Positions 9,696 through 18,218 of a DNA stretch of 64,000 nt are shown here, in pieces. The notes beneath the pieces are model-generated. The model was not told the DNA's origin. It searched no databases and saw nothing but the letters and a program-made list of their open reading frames with translations. Source of the DNA: an uncultured Planctomycetaceae bacterium (GTDB lineage: Bacteria; Planctomycetota; Planctomycetia; Planctomycetales; Planctomycetaceae); assembly GCA_903858815.1 (NCBI GenBank), contig CAIOKE010000133.1, positions 310,001-374,000 of the forward strand, read 5' to 3'. The position numbers and the translations under genes were made by a program. The first letter of the stretch is position 1. Each line of letters starts with the position of its first letter.

Positions 9696-10283
9696 TCATT
9701 CCGCCTTCGGTGCTTCGCCCGCCGGTGCCGGAGTCGCTTCGCCCGCCGGTGCCGGTGCCGCTTCACCTGACCCTGCAGCAGCAGCCTCGCCGGACGCCGC
9801 AGGGGTCGCTTCACCAACCGGTGCCGGAGCCGCTTCACCAGTGATTGCTGCCTTCAGTGTCTCAATTGCTGCATCAATCCTGCCGGAGACGTCCTTGTAG
9901 GCCGTACCTTCCCCACCATGCATCAGCTTGTCTACATCACCATATGCCGTGAACAGCTCTTCCACCGACGACTTTACAGCAGCAAGTCGCTCTTCCGGCA
10001 GCTTCTCTTTTTCTGCCAACTCCTTCACGGCATCCAGAATGTGCCCAACTTCGTGCAGTGGATCGTGAGCCTTATCGGCATCATCCTTCGCAAAGGCATC
10101 ACGAATCGTGTCGCGCAGCTCTGTCAGCTCGGTCAAAGCATCAGCCAGCGTTTCCGGATGATGGTGTCCCTCCTCATGCTCGTGTGATTCCACAACAGGC
10201 GTGGGTGAAGTCTCCTGACAACCCAGTACAAACACGGCCGGCAGTAAAAACAGACTGACCAGCGACTTGCTGAAACGTGGCAT
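9696..10283 (-). CDS. His-rich lipoprotein with C-terminal Ala/Pro/Glu repeats (hypothetical)
   Basis: A 195-residue predicted lipoprotein. The ATG at 10283 follows GGGAG at good spacing and begins a lipoprotein signal ('SLFLLPAVFVLGC'). Just after the lipid Cys is 'SHEHEEGHHHPE', an acidic His cluster typical of metal-binding tails. A predicted helical domain follows ('LADALTELTELRDTIRDAF', 'LHEVGHILDAVKELAEK'). The last 47 residues are five near-identical 8-residue units (GEAAPAPV, GEATPAAS and so on), probably a flexible spacer. No enzymatic motif is seen. Together with the HxxxCxxC lipoprotein and COG0523 gene downstream it suggests a surface or periplasmic metal-binding set, but this is inference. 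The family was not recognised. Confidence 0.75.
   Translation of the reverse strand: MPRFSKSLVSLFLLPAVFVLGCQETSPTPVVESHEHEEGHHHPETLADALTELTELRDTIRDAFAKDDADKAHDPLHEVGHILDAVKELAEKEKLPEERLAAVKSSVEELFTAYGDVDKLMHGGEGTAYKDVSGRIDAAIETLKAAITGEAAPAPVGEATPAASGEAAAAGSGEAAPAPAGEATPAPAGEAPKAE
9720..9839 (-). repeat. Five tandem 24-bp units coding 8-residue GEAxPAxx repeats
   Basis: The units encode GEAAPAPV, GEATPAAS, GEAAAAGS, GEAAPAPA and GEATPAPA in order, followed by a partial GEAPKAE. The DNA copies are imperfect but keep a 24-bp period, which fits expansion by slippage or recombination within the lipoprotein gene. Confidence 0.85.
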
Positions 10284-10323
10284 GTGTACTCCCTCGAATA
10301 AACCTTGAACCACAGTGACGCCT

Positions 10324-10342
10324 GTCGGGCCTTCCACCCGAC
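10324..10342 (-). other. Inverted repeat in the leader of the His-rich lipoprotein gene
   Basis: GTCGGG (10324-10329) and CCCGAC (10337-10342) are perfect 6-bp arms around a 7-base loop, about 40 bases upstream of the lipoprotein ATG. It could be an RNA hairpin or an operator; nothing else in the 10284-10544 gap is convincing. A short CGGGA/TCCCG hairpin with a T-rich loop near 10465-10480 might end the upstream propeller transcript, but it is weak. Confidence 0.35.
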
Positions 10343-10544
10343 CTGCAATGAGCCGTGCCGAGTCCATACACCCACAAACACGGCCACCCGCATTCCAATT
10401 CTAACACATCCGGGAGTGAAGAAGGTATGTATTGCAATCTGCCGCACGCGGTTCAGCGACAAACGGGAAAAAATCCCGATTGTCACTTTTTTCCACAAAA
10501 CAACCACAAATGCCCCTCCGTGACCTTCCCAGCCGGTGCCGTTC

Positions 10545-11927
10545 TCAGTGGTGGTGAGAAATACTGCCGGCAGCAATCACAGCCTGTGGCTGCCCGCCCA
10601 CCCGAAATCGTCCACGAATTTCAAGATCCTTCAGTGACATCACCCAGACCGTTCCGTCACCCGGATTTGCAATGCAGGCGATCCGGCCCTCACTGTCAAA
10701 TGCCATACTGTGATGCCCCGCATGGCCACTCACGAGACTTGGCCCCACGGGCAACACTTTGTGGAGTTTCGCATCCGAAAAACGTCGATTGCCGTCAGGA
10801 TCCAGGTCAATAATCGCCAGTTGCTCCTGAACGTCACCTTCCGTGCGGTCCATAAAAACAAACGCATATCTCTTACCTCCCGCCACCAGCACAATTTCCG
10901 GTGTAACCGGAGACAGTCCAGCAGGAACATTCAGGGGAATTCGAACCAGTTGCGGATCGGCCGCCGAGGCATCCAGCAGACACAAAGCAGCCTGTTCCAA
11001 TTTTCCCGTAACAAACGCCACGTGATCCCTGTGACAAACAAACGCACCTGTACGGAGGGGTTTTTGCGTCTCCAAGTCCAGACCAAGACTGATATGCTTC
11101 GGCTCCACCACCGCTGCTCCCTGTGGTGCCTGAACATCCGCAGGCACCCAGCAAACTCCATCCGCCGGGGCAAAAAACACTTTCCCGGCACAGGCTGCAG
11201 CTCCATGCAGCACACCAGTCGGCAGACGGAAAGACCACGTTCCACTCGCGTCCCCCTGTTCAGAAAGCTCAACCACATCAACCCGCCCCTGATTCGGACC
11301 GCCACCATCAATCCACGTCGCAAATACACGTCGATTATCAACAGGAGCCATCGTAATGTGGCCACCACCACCGCTGCAAAAATGCACAGCGGCGACTCCA
11401 GACTGCCCCAGCTTTTGGGGATCAATCACGGAGAATCCGTTCTTGCGGTCATTCGCGACGTAGAACCGCCCGCCACTCACGTAAACATGTGCCGGGTTAC
11501 CCTGCGATTGATCAACGACTGATGTAATCACTTTGGGCGGACCGCCATACTGCCAGTCGTAATGATTTCCATGCGACACTCCACGCACACCCATATCGAG
11601 CGCTACCCAGCCACTGCCATGCTGACCATCTGACTTGTCACGAATCCCCACCAGCACAAACTGATCCACACGGTCCATCTGCACCAATCCCTGCTCGCCC
11701 ACCTTCAGAGCAGGAAAACCTGCCACCTCAGCTGACGTCAGCGACCACGCCCCCCCCTGAAAAACTTCACCCCACATCAAACGACCCGTCTCATGATCCT
11801 GCCACAGCAGCCTCGCCACACGCTCCTTTTGTGCGGATCGCTGTGCCACACAGTAATCAGCCTCGAAAATCACCAGAAGAACCATCACACACACCCGAAC
11901 AACACTGACACTTCGCCACCATTTCAT
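10545..11927 (-). CDS. Exported beta-propeller (YncE-like) protein, hypothetical
   Basis: A 460-residue protein. The ATG at 11927 is chosen because it follows GGGGAG and opens a typical signal peptide (about 1-30, ending CVAQ). Blocks such as 'VYVSGGRFYVAND', 'NGFSVIDPQKL', 'GRVDVVELSE', 'LAIIDLDPDG' and 'GTVWVMSLKDLEIRGRFRV' have the spacing of a YncE/NHL-like seven-bladed propeller. His-containing motifs 'GGGGHITMAP' and 'SGHAGHHSMAFD' recur in blades and could line a binding site. No catalytic signature is visible. It is probably periplasmic. It lies downstream of the DUF1559/lipoprotein pair on the same strand, separated by 62 bases, so a shared transcript is possible. Function unknown. 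Confidence 0.75.
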   Translation of the reverse strand: MKWWRSVSVVRVCVMVLLVIFEADYCVAQRSAQKERVARLLWQDHETGRLMWGEVFQGGAWSLTSAEVAGFPALKVGEQGLVQMDRVDQFVLVGIRDKSDGQHGSGWVALDMGVRGVSHGNHYDWQYGGPPKVITSVVDQSQGNPAHVYVSGGRFYVANDRKNGFSVIDPQKLGQSGVAAVHFCSGGGGHITMAPVDNRRVFATWIDGGGPNQGRVDVVELSEQGDASGTWSFRLPTGVLHGAAACAGKVFFAPADGVCWVPADVQAPQGAAVVEPKHISLGLDLETQKPLRTGAFVCHRDHVAFVTGKLEQAALCLLDASAADPQLVRIPLNVPAGLSPVTPEIVLVAGGKRYAFVFMDRTEGDVQEQLAIIDLDPDGNRRFSDAKLHKVLPVGPSLVSGHAGHHSMAFDSEGRIACIANPGDGTVWVMSLKDLEIRGRFRVGGQPQAVIAAGSISHHH

Positions 11928-11989
11928 CAGCAGAACTCCCCGAAAACCTGCCATGTTCACCTGATATTCCTGACACAGAATTTACCGAC

Positions 11990-12424
11990 TCAATTTGATA
12001 ACGAATCCTGTACCGACTTCGGCCATGGTAGACCTTTACCAGAATCAGACCGGAATCGCCCTCCGGAGAATTGCACCGCATGCCAGTATGGACCGTCGAT
12101 AGACTGACGCAACCAGATATAGCGTCGGGCTGCAGCACCGGATGTGTACACCCATGGCATCCCAGCCAGCTCCGGACTGCCTGCCAGATCCGGCAACTGC
12201 CGAAAATACTTCTGCAGTAACTCTTCATCCGGTTTCCCGAAAGTTACAGCCAGCTGCCACTCGAGCCCCCCCTCGCGATATCTCTCAGGAGGGCTAATCT
12301 GCGGTTCAGCCAGAGCCTCTGCAGAATCCACACCCGAACAGCCGCTGAACAACACCATAGCCAATCCAGCTGCCAGCAGTGACGCAGGCCACAGCAATAT
12401 TCCTGACACACCCGTACTCGGCAT
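11990..12424 (-). CDS. Small lipoprotein coupled to a DUF1559 gene (hypothetical)
   Basis: A 144-residue predicted lipoprotein: the N-terminus has a hydrophobic segment ending in a lipobox ('MVLFSGC'). Its ATG lies two bases after the stop codon of the DUF1559 gene, so translation is probably coupled. The remainder has no recognised domain; 'YREGGLEWQLAVTFGKPDEELLQKYFRQLPDL' forms a short alpha/beta-looking region (written here in part only as YREGGLEWQL and LLQKYFRQLPDL). Planctomycete DUF1559 genes are commonly followed by a short lipoprotein gene like this, suggesting a joint role, but no function has been shown that can be read from the sequence. Confidence 0.75.
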   Translation of the reverse strand: MPSTGVSGILLWPASLLAAGLAMVLFSGCSGVDSAEALAEPQISPPERYREGGLEWQLAVTFGKPDEELLQKYFRQLPDLAGSPELAGMPWVYTSGAAARRYIWLRQSIDGPYWHAVQFSGGRFRSDSGKGLPWPKSVQDSLSN

Positions 12425-12426
12425 GC

Positions 12427-13416
12427 TCAGTACTCCCCAATCACTCGGCCATCGTCACGCGAAAACACATTCCGAAACAGCTGCCGATCCACATTCTCAC
12501 TGACAAATCGCACACTTCCATCACACAGAGAAACCTGCGCCCCACCCGCATGCATACTTCGCGGACCGCTGACCACATCCCCATGCAGAATAGCATCCGG
12601 GGTTCTCGAGTTCGGTGGAAAAAAGCCGTGCACAATTGTCTGATAGCCGGTCGCACTGATCCACGCTGCCGCTCGACGCCCATCCCACGACGTCGCCACC
12701 GCTGCTTCCATCTGCTCGGCAGTAGCACCGCACGGAGCTCCCAGATTCACACGCTTCATCTGGCGTTGAGGATTGACCAGTGCCGTAGCTGAAACAACTC
12801 GATTGCCGAACAGTCCTTCCGCCATGAAGACCGTGTTGCTGGTCCCATCCGTAATGTCGCGCATCTTCGTCGCCGAACCACGCCAGAACAAACCGTCATT
12901 CGGCACACTGCAGTAGTTCCGCCCCGTCCCCGAGCCACCGTTCAGCAGATAGTTGCCACCAGCCCAGCGAAAACCAAAACCGTCCGTCAGCCACGGATCT
13001 CCGTTGTCGCTCGGACACAGCAGGATCGGTAGTGCACTGCCAGCGGCCCGAGCAATCACCGGGTTCACTCGAGGATTGAAAGCCAGCCCGACCGTCAATG
13101 GCTGCTGAAAATCAATCAACGAATGCAGATTCCCCTGCTCATGATAGGGCAAGAGCTGGGCTTGAGCTGAATAGCCATAGAGTGACGTTCCTGCCTGCAG
13201 TGGAAATGCTGTATGGGCGTCATGATAATTGTGCGCTGCCAACGCCAACTGTTTGAGATTATTCCTGCACTGAGTGCGACGAGCCGCCTCCCGCGCCTGC
13301 TGCACTGCAGGCAGCAGAAGTGACACCAGAATCGCTATGATCGCTATCACCACAAGAAGTTCGATCAGCGTGAAACCAGACCGTCGTACTTTCCCCGTAC
13401 ACCTAACTGAACTCAT
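12427..13416 (-). CDS. DUF1559 domain-containing prepilin-like protein
   Basis: A 329-residue protein of the large planctomycete DUF1559 family. The ATG at 13416 follows GAGGGGG. The N-terminus is a type III (prepilin-type) signal: basic leader, then [20 protein letters not shown] with Glu5 of the mature protein, cleaved and methylated by prepilin peptidase in known pseudopilins. The helix continues to '[27 protein letters not shown]', a strong family signature (given in part: [13 protein letters not shown] and [10 protein letters not shown]). The C-terminal part has '[11 protein letters not shown]' and the end block '[19 protein letters not shown]' typical of the family. It is probably membrane-anchored, facing outwards. 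A prepilin peptidase that could process it is encoded at 38130-39413. Confidence 0.95.
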   Translation of the reverse strand: MSSVRCTGKVRRSGFTLIELLVVIAIIAILVSLLLPAVQQAREAARRTQCRNNLKQLALAAHNYHDAHTAFPLQAGTSLYGYSAQAQLLPYHEQGNLHSLIDFQQPLTVGLAFNPRVNPVIARAAGSALPILLCPSDNGDPWLTDGFGFRWAGGNYLLNGGSGTGRNYCSVPNDGLFWRGSATKMRDITDGTSNTVFMAEGLFGNRVVSATALVNPQRQMKRVNLGAPCGATAEQMEAAVATSWDGRRAAAWISATGYQTIVHGFFPPNSRTPDAILHGDVVSGPRSMHAGGAQVSLCDGSVRFVSENVDRQLFRNVFSRDDGRVIGEY

Positions 13417-13749
13417 ACAAAACTGCCCCCTCGAATCAAAAACATATGAATCGCTGCCCAGCAAAACCACACTGGATCACACAGCGCGTTGACCTCTGTT
13501 GCCGCAAACACCACAGAATCCCTCGTCGCGACCCGGCAGGGCACGGACTGGTCGGACCCGAAACGCCATGCACGGGTCGCGGACGAGGTCTCCCACAACA
13601 CAGAGTCTCTCTGCAGATGAGCAACCATTGAGCCGACAGCACAACGCACTCAGCCTCAACCGGGTTGGACATACCACCCTGTCCCGGGAGACCGGAGCAG
13701 TCTGCGATCCCTGCTGACGCAGACACTCAACAGAACTCGCTCAGACTGC
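13417..13749. other. Non-coding stretch with two large inverted repeats
   Basis: This 333-base gap lies between the DUF1559 gene and the Cys/His-rich gene, both on the minus strand. No credible reading frame is present. Two long-range inverted repeats stand out. The first pairs 13521-13535 (CCTCGTCGCGACCCG) with 13573-13588 (CGGGTCGCGGACGAGG): 15 pairs with one bulged G and a 37-base loop. The second pairs 13696-13704 (AGCAGTCTG) with 13742-13750 (CAGACTGCT): nine perfect pairs, also with a 37-base loop. This could be a structured 5' leader of the DUF1559 pair or a separate small RNA. No good -35/-10 pair was found. Confidence 0.55.
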
Positions 13750-14235
13750 TTAGACAACTGGAGGTGCACGGGCCGGACAAAAGCACACCGGCTCAGAAAA
13801 TAAGGGCTCACTGTCCTGCACATAAACCATCTGAACCTGGACGGGAACTTCGCCCAACTGGATCAGAGCAACGACGCACCGAGGAGCCGTCAGGACCTGA
13901 CAGACCACACACGTCGCACAATTGTGCGAATGGCCGGAATCCGACGGCAATCCCTCTGAGTCAGAGCGCTCATTGCCATCCACAACACCCGAATTCACAC
14001 CACACCCGTGGAATCCAGCCGGAAGATGGTGAAGACAATGCCCCGCACCGTGGCTGCTGCGACAAACCGGGCCACCGGAGACTTCACAATCCGGAGCGTG
14101 AGGCGAACAGCCGACAATGCCACAGTCCGTATGGCTACAGCCAAGCAGGCTATGAAGCTGCGACGTGAGTGCAGGCAAACATAACTGCAACAGCAGCAGG
14201 ATGCCTGAGATCAGCGTTACAAAACGCTTTGACAT
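13750..14235 (-). CDS. Small exported Cys/His-rich protein (hypothetical; DUF2946-like in appearance)
   Basis: A 161-residue protein starting at an ATG (14235) preceded by AGGAAG; an in-frame start at 14280 is less likely. The N-terminus is a hydrophobic signal or membrane segment ('LISGILLLLQLCLPAL'). The rest is unusually rich in Cys and His: 'GCSHTDCGIVGCSPHAPDC', 'HGAGHCLHHLPAGFHGC', 'SHNCATCVVCQVL', and ends CFCPARAPPVV. The CATCVVCQ block and the ARAPP end recall the DUF2946 group of small exported proteins often found near metal transport genes, but the match is by eye only. No transporter is adjacent here. Metal binding or a disulfide-rich fold are both possible. Confidence 0.7.
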   Translation of the reverse strand: MSKRFVTLISGILLLLQLCLPALTSQLHSLLGCSHTDCGIVGCSPHAPDCEVSGGPVCRSSHGAGHCLHHLPAGFHGCGVNSGVVDGNERSDSEGLPSDSGHSHNCATCVVCQVLTAPRCVVALIQLGEVPVQVQMVYVQDSEPLFSEPVCFCPARAPPVV

Positions 14236-14374
14236 ACTTCCTGGGCCCACGGAAGAAAGATACGGCCCGACCAGTCCCAACAGTTTAACGCATGGTGTGC
14301 GATGTCAAGAGGAGAGACCTGAATTCGGTCCGATTTCCGGGAGGACACACATGACGTATAGGAATAACTGAGGA

Positions 14375-15109
14375 TCAGAGTGGCTGAATCGGTGAGATCC
14401 GTACGTCGACCCCTTCCGAAAACACCACATGCTCCGGCGCTCCCAGTGCCGGCAGATCAGGAATCAACGCACCCAGCATCGATTCACGAACCCTGACCTC
14501 CTGAACTCGCTGAATTCGGTAGGGTTCATGATGCACCTGTCCACTATACAAACGCCCCCTGCGATCGCTGCAAAACAACGTGTAACGCTCAACCAGAAAA
14601 TGGTCCAGACTGCCTTGCCGGGCCGCGACTGCTGACCCTCGAGCAACTCGCACGGTCAGGTCGTAATCCACACCAGCAACACCCAGCCTGCGACCATCGT
14701 AAAACACACACCGCTCTGCATCCGCAGCCCCCGCTGGCTGGCTTTCTCGCAACTGCAGGGCCGCCGTAAAATACGGCAGGTTCCAGAACGAACGAGCGAT
14801 CGCAACCGCCACGCGACTGGTGGCATCGAGGCTGAAAAACCAGACTCCACGACGCCCGTCCTGCGTCTTCACGTAGGTACGAACGTTGGTTTCCAGAAAC
14901 CACGAGATCCCTGGCACGGCTGGCGACCACCACGGACGCACACGCTCCATCGAAAATGGCACCAATCCCAGCCACGCACTCTCATCAAAAGTGTCAACCA
15001 ACAGACCGCCCGGAAGTTGCTGCTGCAGCACATCAGATGGAATTCGCCAATGCAGAAATGAGAGACAGGACCAACGCTGAAATCCCGCTGTTCGGTCGTT
15101 CGCTGCCAT
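14375..15109 (-). CDS. DUF2071 (YqjF-like) domain-containing protein
   Basis: A 244-residue cytoplasmic protein of the DUF2071/YqjF family. Signatures include 'WSCLSFLHWRIPSDVLQQQLP', 'GLVPFSMERVRPWWSPAVPG', 'FLETNVRTYV' and 'GVWFFSLDATSRVAV' (each given in part). The length matches the family's usual 220-260 residues. The family has an acetoacetate-decarboxylase-like fold and no settled function. The ATG at 15109 follows GGGG. It is transcribed away from the sdh operon; the gap between holds the sdh promoter and an inverted repeat. No operon partner is evident: the next gene downstream on the same strand begins 139 bases further on. Confidence 0.88.
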   Translation of the reverse strand: MAANDRTAGFQRWSCLSFLHWRIPSDVLQQQLPGGLLVDTFDESAWLGLVPFSMERVRPWWSPAVPGISWFLETNVRTYVKTQDGRRGVWFFSLDATSRVAVAIARSFWNLPYFTAALQLRESQPAGAADAERCVFYDGRRLGVAGVDYDLTVRVARGSAVAARQGSLDHFLVERYTLFCSDRRGRLYSGQVHHEPYRIQRVQEVRVRESMLGALIPDLPALGAPEHVVFSEGVDVRISPIQPL

Positions 15110-15453
15110 TCATCAGCCCCCATGGGAAGCACCAGAGCCCGGCGACACGCTGCCACCGAATACAGTCATACTGACTGTAGCGACTTTTTGGATTTCTGCC
15201 CGGAAAAATGTGCTGTTGACTGCAAGCATTCGGAAATCGGGCAGGGAAATTGCGCCCCTTTCAACTTCCCCCACTCTCCCGTCCGAAAGAGACGCCGCGG
15301 TCATGTTGCACAGCGATCCCTTGATTCTATAATCCGGGAAGCAGTGAAACTGCGAAGTCTGCAGCGGTTCATGCAGGGGGCTCTGGGCTCCCTTCCTGTA
15401 AGCTACCGCCCTCTCAACTGCCTCTTGATGTTTTTCTCCGAAAGGAGCGTAAA
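15110..15453. other. Divergent intergenic region upstream of sdhC
   Basis: The 344-base gap contains no gene. It holds a perfect 7-bp inverted repeat TACAGTC/GACTGTA (15161-15179, 5-base loop), followed by a short T run; a longer-range pair CTGCCCG (15196-15202) with CGGGCAG (15238-15244); and a near-consensus promoter at 15306-15333. The sdh leader from the predicted start site to the TTG start is about 110 bases. Confidence 0.7.
15306..15333 (+). promoter_or_regulatory. Sigma-70-type promoter for sdhCAB
   Basis: TTGCAC (15306-15311), a 16-base spacer, then the exact -10 consensus TATAAT (15328-15333). The predicted start site is near 15340. It is the best-matching promoter seen in the window and points at the sdh genes. 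Confidence 0.75.
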
Positions 15454-16212
15454 TTGAGCGCTCTGCTTCGAATTCTGGGGCTTCCCGCCCTGTTTCTCTC
15501 AAAGGTTCCCGGCCTCGGATCGGTAATCAGGGCGTTGTCCACTTCAGTCGGACAGAAACTGCTGATGGCGACTTCCGGACTGTCTCTGGTCGACTTTCTC
15601 ATCGTACACCTCGGTGGAAACCTGCAGTTGTACGCTGGCGAAGAGGTGTTTAACGCGTACGCCGCCAAGCTGCATAGCCTCGGCCCACTGCTCGCTATCG
15701 CCGAAATCGGCCTGTTCAGCATGTTCGCACTGCACATTGGCCTTGCCGTATCGACTGCTGCGATGAACAGCACCGCACGGGCCTCTTCGTATGCCATGAA
15801 GCAGACGAAGCAGGGCCTGTTCGTCCTGCCCTCCGGCGGCGCGTCCAACTGGATGATGGTCACCGGTCTGCTGATTTTCGTGTTCCTCGTCTCACACATC
15901 CTCGACATGAAGCTGAAGAAAGGGTTTGGGGTCAGTTACCCGCCGGCGGCAGCGGATGCGGGGGATGCAACAAACGCTTTCCAGAACGTCAAAGCCGTTC
16001 TGCAGCACCCCCCGCATGCCATCCTGTACTTCGTCTGCCTGATTGCTCTCGGAATTCACCTCAGCCACGGTATCCGCAGTGCTCTCCAGACATTTGGCCT
16101 GAACCACAAAAACTGGAATTTTATTCTCCGCTGGACCGGTTTCCTGCTGGCGTGGGCAATTGCCGGCGGTTTCATCAGCGTCGTTGCCTGGGCTCTGGCT
16201 GTCAAAAACTGA
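15454..16212 (+). CDS. sdhC: Succinate dehydrogenase cytochrome b558-type subunit
   Basis: A 252-residue membrane subunit of complex II. It starts at TTG (15454) six bases after AAAGGAG, a strong ribosome site that fixes the start. About five membrane segments are visible, e.g. 'LLAIAEIGLFSMFALHIGLA', 'WMMVTGLLIFVFLVSHI', 'AILYFVCLIALGIHLSHGI' and 'WTGFLLAWAIAGGFISVVAW'. His residues in 'VHLGGNLQ', 'ALHIGLA', 'SHILDM' and 'GIHLSHG' are candidates for ligands of two b hemes, as in Bacillus/Wolinella-type enzymes with a single large anchor. It is followed by sdhA and sdhB; no sdhD is needed in this class. The subunit passes electrons from SdhB to quinone. Confidence 0.95.
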   Translation: MSALLRILGLPALFLSKVPGLGSVIRALSTSVGQKLLMATSGLSLVDFLIVHLGGNLQLYAGEEVFNAYAAKLHSLGPLLAIAEIGLFSMFALHIGLAVSTAAMNSTARASSYAMKQTKQGLFVLPSGGASNWMMVTGLLIFVFLVSHILDMKLKKGFGVSYPPAAADAGDATNAFQNVKAVLQHPPHAILYFVCLIALGIHLSHGIRSALQTFGLNHKNWNFILRWTGFLLAWAIAGGFISVVAWALAVKN

Positions 16213-16284
16213 CTGGTGGTCACAGAGACCGGCCCGTCAGTATCGCCCTTTCCTAACATTCTTAGAACAGTCTGAGGAATTCCG

Positions 16285-18216
16285 ATGTTCCGCGTGGCAA
16301 GTGATACACTGAACTCGCGAGTCCCTGCGGGTCCTTTGGAACAGAAATGGGACAAGCATCGATTCAACCTGAAACTGGTCAATCCGGCCAACAAGCGCAA
16401 GTACAGCGTGATTGTGGTCGGAACCGGTCTTGCTGGTGGCTCTGCCGCCGCTTCACTGGGCGAACTCGGCTACAGCGTTAAGGCCTTCTGTTTTCAGGAC
16501 AGTCCGCGCCGAGCACACTCCATTGCCGCTCAGGGTGGAATCAACGCCGCCAAAAACTACCCCAATGACGGCGACAGCATCTGGAGGCTGTTCTACGACA
16601 CGATCAAGGGTGGCGATTATCGGGCTCGCGAGGCTAACGTCTATCGACTCGCACAGGTAGCCAACAACATCATCGACCAGTGCGTTGCCCAGGGTGTGCC
16701 CTTCGCCCGCGAGTACGGTGGAACGCTCGCCAATCGCTCATTTGGTGGCGCACAGCTGTCGCGCACATTCTACTGCCGCGGTCAAACGGGACAGCAGCTG
16801 TTGCTGGGTGCGTATCAGGCACTGATGCGACAGGTCTCAACAGGTCGTGTAAAGATGTACGGTCGCCGCGAGATGCTGGAGCTGATCGTTTCCAACGGAG
16901 CTGCTCGAGGAATCGTCGTTCGCAACCTGGAAAACGGTAAACTTGAAGTCCATACCGCGGACGCTGTTGTCCTGTGCACCGGCGGATATGGAAACGTCTA
17001 CTACCTGTCCACGAATGCCAAGGGATGCAACGTTACAGCCGCATGGCGATGCCATCGCCGTGGCGCATTTTTTGCAAATCCCTGCTACACGCAGATCCAC
17101 CCCACCTGCATCCCGGTCAGTGGCGACTACCAGTCAAAACTGACTCTGATGAGCGAGAGCCTGCGTAACGACGGACGCGTCTGGGTGCCTAAGAACAAGG
17201 CCGATCAACGTCCGCCCGGACAAATTCCTGATGACGAACGCGATTACTATCTCGAGCGCCGCTACCCGTCCTTCGGGAATCTTGCACCGCGCGATATCTC
17301 TTCGCGCGCAGCCAAAGAGCGCACCGATGCCGGGTTCGGTGTTGGTGAATCAGGTCTCGCCGTCTTCCTTGACTTCCGTGATGCGATCGCCCGGGATGGC
17401 GAAGACGTGGTGCGGAAAAAGTACGGCAACCTGTTTCACATGTACGAGAAGATCACAGCGGAAAACCCGTACAAGGTGCCGATGCGAATCTACCCGGCCG
17501 TGCACTACACCATGGGCGGTCTGTGGGTCGATTACAACCTGATGAGCAATCTGCCTGGGTTGTATGTGCTCGGCGAAGCTAATTTCTCAGACCACGGTGC
17601 TAATCGTCTGGGCGCCAGCGCGCTCATGCAGGGCCTGTCTGATGGCTACTTTGTGATTCCCTACACCATCGGGGATTACCTTGCCGGATCAAAACACAGC
17701 AAACTGGCTGAAGACGCACCGGAATGTCGAGCGGCTCTGCAGGATGCAGAGAACAGAATCACGAAACTGCTGTCCGTCAACGGTCGGCGCAGCGTGGATT
17801 CGTTCCATCGTGAACTGGGATTGTTGATGTGGGATTACTGTGGCATGGCTCGCACGAAGGCTGGCCTTGAAGCGACGGTTCCCCGCATCCGCGCCTTGCG
17901 CGAGGAATTCTGGAACAATGTGCGAGTCCCTGGTGAAGGCTCCACGCTCAACCAGAGTCTCGAGAAGGCCGGGCGCGTCGCCGACTTCATGGAATTCGCT
18001 GAATTGCTGGCAGTTGATGCCCTGCATAGAAACGAGTCCTGTGGCGGACACTTCCGTGAAGAATACCAGACAGAAGACGGCGAAGCCGCTCGTGATGATG
18101 AAAACTACAGTTACGTTGCTGCCTGGGAGTTTCAGGGAGCCGGTAACGAACCGGTACTGCATCGCGAACCGCTTGTATTCGAAAACGTCAAGCCATCGAC
18201 CAGGAGTTACAAGTAA
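16285..18216 (+). CDS. sdhA: Succinate dehydrogenase flavoprotein subunit
   Basis: A 643-residue flavoprotein that oxidises succinate to fumarate in the TCA cycle. FAD-binding motifs are present: N-terminal '[20 protein letters not shown]' and '[15 protein letters not shown]', where His is the usual covalent FAD attachment residue. Active-site region '[11 protein letters not shown]' and the C-terminal '[14 protein letters not shown]' and '[14 protein letters not shown]' agree with the non-classical (Bacillus/epsilonproteobacterial) SdhA group, longer than the enterobacterial type. The ATG at 16285 follows a GAGG in 'TCTGAGGAATTCCG'. It lies 72 bases after sdhC and two bases before sdhB, in one operon. 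It acts on the cytoplasmic face of the inner membrane. Confidence 0.97.
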   Translation: MFRVASDTLNSRVPAGPLEQKWDKHRFNLKLVNPANKRKYSVIVVGTGLAGGSAAASLGELGYSVKAFCFQDSPRRAHSIAAQGGINAAKNYPNDGDSIWRLFYDTIKGGDYRAREANVYRLAQVANNIIDQCVAQGVPFAREYGGTLANRSFGGAQLSRTFYCRGQTGQQLLLGAYQALMRQVSTGRVKMYGRREMLELIVSNGAARGIVVRNLENGKLEVHTADAVVLCTGGYGNVYYLSTNAKGCNVTAAWRCHRRGAFFANPCYTQIHPTCIPVSGDYQSKLTLMSESLRNDGRVWVPKNKADQRPPGQIPDDERDYYLERRYPSFGNLAPRDISSRAAKERTDAGFGVGESGLAVFLDFRDAIARDGEDVVRKKYGNLFHMYEKITAENPYKVPMRIYPAVHYTMGGLWVDYNLMSNLPGLYVLGEANFSDHGANRLGASALMQGLSDGYFVIPYTIGDYLAGSKHSKLAEDAPECRAALQDAENRITKLLSVNGRRSVDSFHRELGLLMWDYCGMARTKAGLEATVPRIRALREEFWNNVRVPGEGSTLNQSLEKAGRVADFMEFAELLAVDALHRNESCGGHFREEYQTEDGEAARDDENYSYVAAWEFQGAGNEPVLHREPLVFENVKPSTRSYK

Positions 18217-18218
18217 CC

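Noticed and set aside
9614-9838. N-terminal extension of the HxxxCxxC lipoprotein
   Set aside because: It is Arg-rich, antisense to the repeats of the adjacent lipoprotein gene, and would remove the clear lipoprotein signal at 9613.
10710-11522. 270-residue open frame on the plus strand
   Set aside because: It lies antisense to the propeller gene, has no domain, and the minus-strand gene has a signal peptide and repeat pattern.
13665-14168. 167-residue open frame on the plus strand
   Set aside because: Low-complexity, His/Pro/Arg-rich and antisense to the Cys/His-rich gene, which has a better start and signal peptide.
15196-15244. CTGCCCG/CGGGCAG long-range pair as a riboswitch
   Set aside because: Lies upstream of the predicted promoter, so it would not be in the sdh mRNA; it matches no riboswitch class.
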